This document shows positions 1 through 6,286 of a DNA stretch of 6,286 nt, one piece after another (position 1 is the first letter of the stretch; every line of letters starts with the position of its first letter). Location: assembly GCA_946480635.1 (NCBI GenBank), contig CAMLKV010000139.1, positions 1 through 6,286 of the forward strand, read 5' to 3'. The translations under genes were made by a program, and so were the position numbers. The notes below the pieces were generated by a model. That model made no database searches. It saw nothing but the letters and a program-made list of their open reading frames with translations, and had not been told where the DNA came from. Source of the DNA: an uncultured Flavobacterium sp. GTDB taxonomy: Bacteria > Bacteroidota > Bacteroidia > Flavobacteriales > Flavobacteriaceae.

Positions 1-1550
1 GATTTTTCATCAAGGACTGGATAAATTGGTTGATTTTTTGAAGAAAGAAATTCTACTAAGTTTTCTAAGTTATTCTCTAAAGTAAGAGATTCTACATTGG
101 TTTCTATTAAATTTAGAGAATCTATGCTTTGAAGAATATTTAAATCTTTATTGCTTGTAAAAACGTCACCTTTATCAGCTAATGCTTTTACATCCATCGA
201 ATGCTTTTCAAATCGTTTAGACACTGCAAAACTTACAGAGGATACTATCATAAGAGGTATCATTAAATTGTAACCACCAGTAATTTCTCCAATTAAGAAT
301 ATTGCTGTTAATGGAGCATGAAATAATCCACTTAGTATTCCTGCCATTCCTACAATCGTGAAATTCACAACGGGAAGATTAGATGATATTCCTAATAATT
401 CGATTGATTTAGAGACAAAAAAACCTAAATAAGAACCAACAAATAGAGAAGGAGCAAAGTTACCTCCGTTACCACCACTTCCCAATGTAATTCCTGTGGC
501 AACAGATTTCACCAAAGCAATAACTCCTATAAAAATTAGTAATAGCCATTCGCTTGACATATATTTTTCAAGCAGAGTATTTTCTAGTAAGCTTTCAGGA
601 TTTGAAGAAGATAATGTTTTAATACTTTCATAACCTTCGCCAAACAGCGTTGGGAATAAAAAGATTAATCCAGCAAGCATTATGGCTCCAAAAAATGCTT
701 TTCTATATGGTTTTGAACTAAAATGATTAAAGTAATGTTCTACTTTTCTGAAGGTTCTTGCGTGATGAATAGAAACAAATCCAGCTAAAAGCCCTAATAA
801 AATATAATATGGGGTGTTATGAAAATCAAAACTTTGTTCACCTTTAAAATTTAGTAAAATCTCATCACTCAATATCATTTGAGAAATTAATGAACCTGTT
901 GCTGCCGATATCATGATTGGAATAAAGGCTGAAATAGTAACATCTGTCAAGACTACTTCAATAGCGAATAAAACACCAGCTATGGGGGCATTAAAAGCAG
1001 CGCCAATTCCCGCAGCAACACCACAGGCTAAAAGTAAAATTCTATCTTTTTGTGAGAGTTTATATTTTTGAGCAAAATTAGAACCAAATGCTGCTCCTGT
1101 AATTACGATGGGACTTTCAAGTCCTGCAGATCCACCTAAACCAACAGTCAGTGAGCTTGTTATGATTTGAGCATACATTTGTTTTCGAGGTACAATTCCA
1201 CCTTTCTTTGCAACTGCATGTAAGATGTTAGAACTTCCTTTTTCTATGCTTCCGTCAAGAAAACGTTTCACTACAAAAACGGTTAATACTATACCAATGA
1301 TGGGCAGTATACTGTTTGAATAAGGAAGTTTAAGATATTTGTTGATATAATTTGCCCAAAGAAAAACATTATGAGCAAAACTCTTTAAAACAATTACAGC
1401 AAATGCACATGAAATAGCAACAGCTACACTTGAGAAATAAATAAAATTTCGTTCATCTAATAATTGCTTAACTGCAAAAAAGAATTTTTCAAAGCGTTTT
1501 AAAAATTTTCGAAGAATCAATAAGAAATATGCAGAAACTCTATTGGGCAT
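1..1550 (-). CDS. ClC-family chloride channel/transporter with C-terminal CBS region (partial, C-terminus beyond left edge)
   Basis: Integral inner-membrane anion channel or transporter of the ClC family. 516 residues are visible from an ATG at 1550, and the reading frame runs open off the left edge. After a basic N-terminus (about residues 1-34), the hydrophobic ClC core spans about 35-445. Seen directly: GSSNI (105-109) where GSGIP normally sits; GSAGLESP (140-147), with E145 as the gating glutamate; AFNAPIAGVLFAIEVV (185-200); GGNGGNFAP (359-367), the GxFxP anion motif; and GLFHAPLTAIF (408-418). Residues from about 462 onward look like the start of a CBS domain, cut at residue 516. By my alignment to E. 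coli ClcA, the internal proton glutamate (E203) is V199 and the central tyrosine (Y445) is D453, so channel-like behaviour or altered coupling is possible. It lies downstream of purA but is separated by a terminator and probably has its own promoter. The family call is very secure; ion selectivity and mechanism are not. Confidence 0.95.
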   Translation of the reverse strand, partial: MPNRVSAYFLLILRKFLKRFEKFFFAVKQLLDERNFIYFSSVAVAISCAFAVIVLKSFAHNVFLWANYINKYLKLPYSNSILPIIGIVLTVFVVKRFLDGSIEKGSSNILHAVAKKGGIVPRKQMYAQIITSSLTVGLGGSAGLESPIVITGAAFGSNFAQKYKLSQKDRILLLACGVAAGIGAAFNAPIAGVLFAIEVVLTDVTISAFIPIMISAATGSLISQMILSDEILLNFKGEQSFDFHNTPYYILLGLLAGFVSIHHARTFRKVEHYFNHFSSKPYRKAFFGAIMLAGLIFLFPTLFGEGYESIKTLSSSNPESLLENTLLEKYMSSEWLLLIFIGVIALVKSVATGITLGSGGNGGNFAPSLFVGSYLGFFVSKSIELLGISSNLPVVNFTIVGMAGILSGLFHAPLTAIFLIGEITGGYNLMIPLMIVSSVSFAVSKRFEKHSMDVKALADKGDVFTSNKDLNILQSIDSLNLIETNVESLTLENNLENLVEFLSSKNQPIYPVLDEK

Positions 1551-1573
1551 TTTTTAGGCTTTGTGTGGTAAGG

Positions 1574-1581
1574 CAAATATA
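1574..1581 (-). promoter_or_regulatory. Candidate Bacteroidota -7 promoter element for the ClC gene
   Basis: On the minus strand this reads TATATTTG, an exact match to the Bacteroidota housekeeping -7 consensus TAnnTTTG. Its end is 23 bases before the ClC ATG, which would give a short leader of about 15-20 bases. No clear TTTG -33 box is visible at the expected distance; that region is the T/A-rich tail of the purA terminator. The consensus is established knowledge; its use here is inference. Confidence 0.5.
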
Positions 1582-1595
1582 GTTCTATTTTATTT

Positions 1596-1623
1596 AAAAA
1601 AAGCCCTGAAAACAGGGCTTTTT
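1596..1623 (-). terminator. Rho-independent terminator of purA
   Basis: A perfect inverted repeat: AAGCCCTG (1601-1608), loop AAAA (1609-1612), CAGGGCTT (1613-1620). It extends by three A-T pairs to an 11-bp stem (1598-1623). Read on the minus strand, the GC-rich stem is followed by seven T residues (complement of 1596-1602), the usual intrinsic terminator layout. It starts one base after the purA stop codon. The plus-strand T run is shorter and no plus-strand gene needs it, so it is assigned to purA. Confidence 0.9.
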
Positions 1624-1624
1624 G

Positions 1625-2920
<1,296 letters not shown>

Positions 2921-3373
2921 TTATTGTTTTTTTGTAGCGTAAAAATAAAGAGAGTGGTTTTGTATTTCGATATCAAAAATCTCTTCCATGGTTTGTTTGA
3001 TGGTTTGAATTCTTGGATCACAAAATTCGATTACTTCGCCGGTATCTGTCATGATGATATGATCGTGTTGTTTGTCGAAGTATGATTTTTCGTAATGCGC
3101 TTGGTTTTGTCCAAACTGATGTTTACGAACCAATCCACAATCTAAAAGTAATTCAATAGTATTGTATAAGGTTGCACGAGAAACGCGATAGTTTTTATTT
3201 TTCATCTTGATATATAAATTTTCTATATCAAAATGTTCTTCGCTATCGTAGATTTCCTGAAGGATAGCGTAACGTTCAGGAGTTTTTCTGTGACCTTTTT
3301 CTTCAAGATACATTGTAAAAACATTTTTTACAATTTCCTGATTAGTAGTATTATCAGATGATATTTGTGTCAT
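2921..3373 (-). CDS. fur: Fur-family metal-dependent transcriptional repressor
   Basis: Cytosolic DNA-binding regulator of the ferric uptake regulator family, 150 residues from the ATG at 3373. An in-frame TTG at 3382 would add three residues, but it overlaps a probable -7 promoter box, so ATG is preferred. The N-terminal winged helix (about 20-85) contains [11 protein letters not shown] (28-38) and the recognition-helix motif SRATLYNTI (65-73). The C-terminal dimerisation/metal domain has QHDH (102-105), GEVIEF (112-117) and NHSLYFY (139-145). Putative metal ligands H47, E95, H105 and E116 fit the Fur sensory site; the Glu at 116, where PerR has Asp, favours Fur over PerR. The second site looks changed (Q102, D104, Q123, H140), and both CxxC structural-zinc pairs are absent. 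It lies between rel and purA, probably cotranscribed with purA. Family membership is certain. That iron is the sensed metal is inferred; PerR- or Zur-like roles are less likely but not excluded. Confidence 0.93.
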   Translation of the reverse strand: MTQISSDNTTNQEIVKNVFTMYLEEKGHRKTPERYAILQEIYDSEEHFDIENLYIKMKNKNYRVSRATLYNTIELLLDCGLVRKHQFGQNQAHYEKSYFDKQHDHIIMTDTGEVIEFCDPRIQTIKQTMEEIFDIEIQNHSLYFYATKKQ

Positions 3374-3379
3374 ATCCGG

Positions 3380-3410
3380 CAAAGATAATTTTTTTGTTTT
3401 GAGTATAAAA
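3380..3410 (-). promoter_or_regulatory. Candidate promoter immediately upstream of fur
   Basis: The minus strand has TATCTTTG (3380-3387), an exact TAnnTTTG match. A T-rich TTTT (3407-3410) lies 19 bases further upstream at the -33 position, where TTTG is the consensus. Only six bases (CCGGAT) separate the -7 box from the fur ATG, so transcription would start at or almost at the ATG, giving a leaderless or nearly leaderless mRNA. This also argues against the overlapping TTG as a start codon. The -33 match is imperfect. Confidence 0.45.
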
Positions 3411-3425
3411 GTTTATTAGAAACTT
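3409..3425 (-). other. Small AT-rich hairpin overlapping the rel stop codon
   Basis: A perfect 6-bp inverted repeat, AAGTTT (3409-3414) and AAACTT (3420-3425), with a five-base loop; on the minus strand it is followed by TTTTA. It overlaps the rel stop codon. The stem has only one G-C pair, so it is at best a weak attenuator or an RNA end-stabilising structure between rel and fur. It may well be chance in AT-rich DNA. Confidence 0.25.
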
Positions 3426-5640
3426 AATTTTTATAAACTCTAGTTACTCTGTCAACACCATCAATTTTTTTGATGTTTTCAATCATTTTTTTCAGTACAG
3501 TATTATTAGGCACAATTACAGCAAGTTTGCCATTAAAAATCCCTGCTTCACCACTTAAGGAAATACTTTGAATATTAACGTGCATGTTATTTGAAATAAC
3601 CCTTGTTAATTCATTTGTTAAACCAATGCTGTCCATTCCAGTTATCTCTAAAACAGCCTTGAAATCTTGTTGAGAAGAATCTATCCATTTTGCCTGCATG
3701 ATTCTGTAGGCATAGTTGGATTGCATACTTATGGCATTAGGGCAATCACGTTTATGTACTTTGATTCCTTCATTAATTGTGACAAAACCAAAAACTGGGT
3801 CACCAGGAATAGGATTACAGCATGAAGATAGTTTATAGTCGAGTTTGTCTTGTTCAGGACCAAAAACTAATAAATCATAATTACTTGTGATTTCGTCTTT
3901 ATGGATAAACTCAGAGTTTGGAGACGATCTTTTTATTTTGTTTTTGAAGAAATTGAAAAATGTATTGCTTTTTTGTGCTGCAAAATCTTTCAGTTGTTGA
4001 TTATCTACGGTTCCTATACCTACACGATAAAATAAATCTAAACTTGTTTTTAGATTCAAGTAAGATACTAATTCGTTAACAACAGTTTCATTTAATGTAA
4101 TTTTAAGATGTTTGAGTTTTCTAGCTAAAACCTCTTTACCATCTTCTGCAATTTTCTTGGTGTTCTCGTTAAGAACGTTTCTGATTTTATTTTTAGCACG
4201 AGCTGTAGTTACATAATCCAACCAGTTTGCTGTTGGTTTTTGATTAGGAGAAGTTATAATTTCTACCTGATCACCACTTTTTAACTCATGATTTAGTGGT
4301 ACTAACTTACCATTAACTCTCGTTCCTCTTGTTTTTACTCCTATTTCTGAGTGTATTGAAAAAGCAAAATCTAAAGATGTTGCACCTTTGGGTAAGGATT
4401 TGATTTCTCCTTTAGGTGTAAATACATAAATCTCTTTTGCATAAAGATTCATTTTAAAATCTTCAACAAAATCTACAGCATTGGTTTCGGCATTTTCTAA
4501 GGCTTCTTTAAGTAAATTCAACCAAGTATCTAAGCTACTTTCTTCATTAGCACCTTGTTTGTATTTATAGTGAGCGGCATATCCTTTTTCAGCAATTTCA
4601 TCCATACGCTCACTACGAACCTGAATTTCAACCCATCGGCCTAATGGGCCCATTACTGTTATGTGTAATGCTTCATATCCAGTTGATTTTGGCGAAGAAA
4701 TCCAATCGCGTAATCTACTTGGTGACGGACGATAATGATCTGTTACAATAGAATAAATTTTCCAGGCTAAGAACTTTTCATCATGCGGATTTGATTTATA
4801 CACAATACGTAAGGCAAATTTGTCATAGACTTCATCAAATGAAACGTTTTGAGCTGCCATTTTTCTTCTAATCGAATAGATAGATTTTGGACGTCCTTTT
4901 ATTATATATTCTATACCTTCTTCGTCCAATGATTTTTTTAAAACATCTGAGATGTTTTTTATGTAAGCATCCTGTTCTTCTTTTGTTTCCTTTATTTTGC
5001 TTACAATATCGTTGTATACAACAGGTTCTGTATATTTTAGTCCTAAATCTTCAAGTTGGGTTTTAATATTGTATAGTCCCAATCGATGTGCAAGAGGAGC
5101 ATAAATATATAATGTTTCAGATGCTATTTTGACCTGTTTGTAATCGGCCATGGACTCCATGGTTTGCATGTTGTGAAGGCGATCGGCAAGTTTAATGATA
5201 ATTACACGAACATCGTCGTTTAAGGTCAATAGCATTTTTCTGAAATTCTCTGCTTGCATAGAGATATTCATGTCTTTTTTAACCTGTGCGATTTTAGTTA
5301 AACCTTCAACAAGTTGAGCTACTTTTGGATTAAAAAGTTTTTCAATGTCTTGAACCGTGATATCTGTGTCTTCTACAACATCATGCATTAATGCTGCGGC
5401 AATAGCAGTAGGACCAAGACCAATTTCTCCAGCTACAATTTTGGCTACAGCTATTGGGTGGAAAATATAGGCTTCTCCTGATTTTCTTCTTTGGTCCTGA
5501 TGTGCTTCTACAGCCACATCAAAAGCCTTGCGGATAAGTTTTTTATCTTCTGCTGAAAGGGTTTGGTAACTTATACGAAGTAATTCTTTGTATTCTTGGG
5601 CAATAGCCTTGTTTTCTTTTTCGATATCTATCTCAACCAT
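3424..5640 (-). CDS. rel: Bifunctional (p)ppGpp synthetase/hydrolase, Rel/SpoT type
   Basis: Long RelA/SpoT homologue of the stringent response. It makes (p)ppGpp from ATP and GDP/GTP and breaks it down. The full-length 738-residue protein has the family's standard domain order. The N-terminal HD hydrolase keeps its catalytic set: RRKSG (51-55), H61, HD at 86-87, ED at 90-91, and LADRLHNM (151-158) with D153 and N157, so hydrolysis should be active. The synthetase domain shows GRPKSIYSIRRKM (249-261), D273, RLRD (309-312), STGYEALH (319-326) and EIQVRSERMDEIAEKGYAAH (338-357). RLRD corresponds to the RxKD signature of bifunctional enzymes, with Arg for Lys, not the ExDD of RelA. TGS (about 402-464), a helical region, a zinc-finger/RIS segment with C607, C608, H629 and C633, and a C-terminal ACT domain (about 659-738) follow. 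The ATG at 5640 is preceded by a weak AAAGGA about 14 bases upstream. fur follows after about 50 bases. Confidence 0.97.
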   Translation of the reverse strand: MVEIDIEKENKAIAQEYKELLRISYQTLSAEDKKLIRKAFDVAVEAHQDQRRKSGEAYIFHPIAVAKIVAGEIGLGPTAIAAALMHDVVEDTDITVQDIEKLFNPKVAQLVEGLTKIAQVKKDMNISMQAENFRKMLLTLNDDVRVIIIKLADRLHNMQTMESMADYKQVKIASETLYIYAPLAHRLGLYNIKTQLEDLGLKYTEPVVYNDIVSKIKETKEEQDAYIKNISDVLKKSLDEEGIEYIIKGRPKSIYSIRRKMAAQNVSFDEVYDKFALRIVYKSNPHDEKFLAWKIYSIVTDHYRPSPSRLRDWISSPKSTGYEALHITVMGPLGRWVEIQVRSERMDEIAEKGYAAHYKYKQGANEESSLDTWLNLLKEALENAETNAVDFVEDFKMNLYAKEIYVFTPKGEIKSLPKGATSLDFAFSIHSEIGVKTRGTRVNGKLVPLNHELKSGDQVEIITSPNQKPTANWLDYVTTARAKNKIRNVLNENTKKIAEDGKEVLARKLKHLKITLNETVVNELVSYLNLKTSLDLFYRVGIGTVDNQQLKDFAAQKSNTFFNFFKNKIKRSSPNSEFIHKDEITSNYDLLVFGPEQDKLDYKLSSCCNPIPGDPVFGFVTINEGIKVHKRDCPNAISMQSNYAYRIMQAKWIDSSQQDFKAVLEITGMDSIGLTNELTRVISNNMHVNIQSISLSGEAGIFNGKLAVIVPNNTVLKKMIENIKKIDGVDRVTRVYKN

Positions 5641-5659
5641 GTCATATTCTTCTGTCCTT

Positions 5660-5690
5660 TAAAATTACTCACTTTTACAAACATTTCAAA
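5660..5690 (-). promoter_or_regulatory. Candidate promoter for rel
   Basis: On the minus strand, TTTG (5687-5690) is followed after 19 bases by TAATTTTA (5660-5667). This matches the Bacteroidota TTTG / TAnnTTTG pair except for the last base of the -7 box. It ends 19 bases before the rel ATG, a sensible leader length. The 81-base gap between the hydrolase gene and rel leaves room for a promoter. AT-rich sequence makes chance matches likely. Confidence 0.35.
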
Positions 5691-5696
5691 GAAAGT

Positions 5697-5721
5697 GTAA
5701 AAAAATAGCCTCTTTTTTAAC
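5697..5721 (-). terminator. Weak AT-rich hairpin after the serine hydrolase gene
   Basis: Directly after the hydrolase stop codon, the minus strand has GTTAAAAAA, a 7-base loop GAGGCTA, then TTTTTTTAC. These arms pair over 9 positions with one mismatch, nearly all A-T. The layout resembles a low-stability terminator with its U-run in the descending arm, but it lacks a GC-rich stem, so readthrough into rel is possible. Confidence 0.25.
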
Positions 5722-6286
5722 TTATTTAGCATCGATTTGGGAAAAGTCCAAATCATGGAAATCATAACTAAAATCTGTTAATTCAGAAATGGCTTTCATG
5801 GTCATTTTTTTGTAACCGTCTTCAAAAGTCATAAAAGCATCTGCTTCCATTTTTTGATTGAACCATTTTACAGCAAAAGTGTTGTCTTTATAATAAAAAA
5901 TTTCACCTATTAATTGTGGTGAACGCTTAGATTCAAAATAGTATTTTCCTTTTTTTTCGGTTATTGTGATTTCACCAAACCAATTGTCTTTATATGTCCC
6001 CAAAGTTTTTTTTAAATATTCTTTTTGGATTTTGACATTCTTGTTAACAGTTGTCCATACTTCCTGAGTACTTTTATCTGCTTTGCTTGAAGATTCCTGA
6101 CTACGTTTGCTATATAATGCTACATAATCTTGATAAGGTATATCTAAATAAGTATTTTTGATTGTATTTGTAATTGCTGAAAAAGCTGCTCCTGATTGCT
6201 GATTGGTCAAAACAATAATTCCCAGATTTTTTTCAGGAATCAATGTCACTTGCGTCACCATACCTTCAAGTCCACCGGTATGAGTT
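5722..6286 (-). CDS. Beta-lactamase-related serine hydrolase with DUF3471 C-terminal domain (partial, N-terminus beyond right edge)
   Basis: The C-terminal 187 residues of a class C beta-lactamase/penicillin-binding-protein-like hydrolase; the frame is open through the right edge. The first visible residues, THTGGLEGM, contain the HTG motif equivalent to the KTG triad of serine beta-lactamases. VTLIPEKNLGIIVLTNQ, the typical end strands of this fold, follows. A charged, Ser/Lys-rich linker (visible residues about 55-87) leads to about 88-183, which resembles DUF3471, a C-terminal domain common in these proteins. The catalytic SxxK and YxN motifs and any signal peptide would be outside the window. 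The Met at 6261 is internal, because conserved family sequence continues upstream of it. Such proteins are often exported esterases, peptidases or amidases. Substrate is unknown, and beta-lactam resistance should not be assumed. It precedes rel by 81 bases and has no obvious functional tie to it. Confidence 0.88.
   Translation of the reverse strand, partial: THTGGLEGMVTQVTLIPEKNLGIIVLTNQQSGAAFSAITNTIKNTYLDIPYQDYVALYSKRSQESSSKADKSTQEVWTTVNKNVKIQKEYLKKTLGTYKDNWFGEITITEKKGKYYFESKRSPQLIGEIFYYKDNTFAVKWFNQKMEADAFMTFEDGYKKMTMKAISELTDFSYDFHDLDFSQIDAK

Noticed and set aside
3380..3396. Possible Fur box (GATAAT-containing sequence with CAAA/TTTG ends) in front of fur
   Set aside because: Only one GATAAT-like unit is present; the rest is an A/T run and the -7 box accounts for the match. 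Autoregulation remains possible but this sequence alone does not show it.
5149..5163. Short palindrome-like CCATGGACTCCATGG within rel
   Set aside because: It is explained by the conserved coding sequence for Met-Glu-Ser-Met in the HD domain, is not repeated elsewhere, and is too short to suggest an operator inside a gene.
6259..6261. ATG at 6261 as the start of a small DUF3471 protein
   Set aside because: The frame continues upstream to the window edge and encodes THTGGLEG, a conserved motif of the beta-lactamase-like family, so this Met is internal to a longer protein.

Overview
The window looks like chromosomal DNA from a low-GC member of the Bacteroidota, most likely the family Flavobacteriaceae and plausibly Flavobacterium or a close relative. 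Three things suggest this: AT-rich coding sequence, protein sequence character, and start regions without clear Shine-Dalgarno sequences. Candidate promoters also resemble the Bacteroidota -7 element TAnnTTTG. The lineage call is inferred from these traits, not from a database search.

All five genes lie on the minus strand, so transcription runs from high to low coordinates. In transcription order they are: the 3' part of a beta-lactamase-like serine hydrolase with a DUF3471 tail (5722-6286, cut by the right edge); a full-length bifunctional Rel/SpoT (p)ppGpp synthetase/hydrolase (3424-5640); a Fur-family metalloregulator (2921-3373); adenylosuccinate synthetase PurA (1625-2896); and a ClC-family chloride channel or transporter with a C-terminal CBS region (1-1550, cut by the left edge). 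A strong intrinsic terminator follows purA directly, and a good -7 box lies just before the ClC gene, so ClC is probably a separate unit.

rel, fur and purA are closely spaced (about 50 and 24 bases) and could form one unit with an extra promoter in front of fur. The grouping makes functional sense. Rel makes and degrades (p)ppGpp, PurA is a known target of inhibition by ppGpp in other bacteria, and Fur links the group to metal status.

Most of the window is ordinary housekeeping sequence. I see no mobile elements, CRISPR arrays, RNA genes or new defence-type system. The best second-look items are the ClC residue pattern (gating glutamate kept, internal proton glutamate and central tyrosine replaced), the fur start that sits almost on its promoter, and the altered second metal site and missing Cys4 zinc site in Fur.
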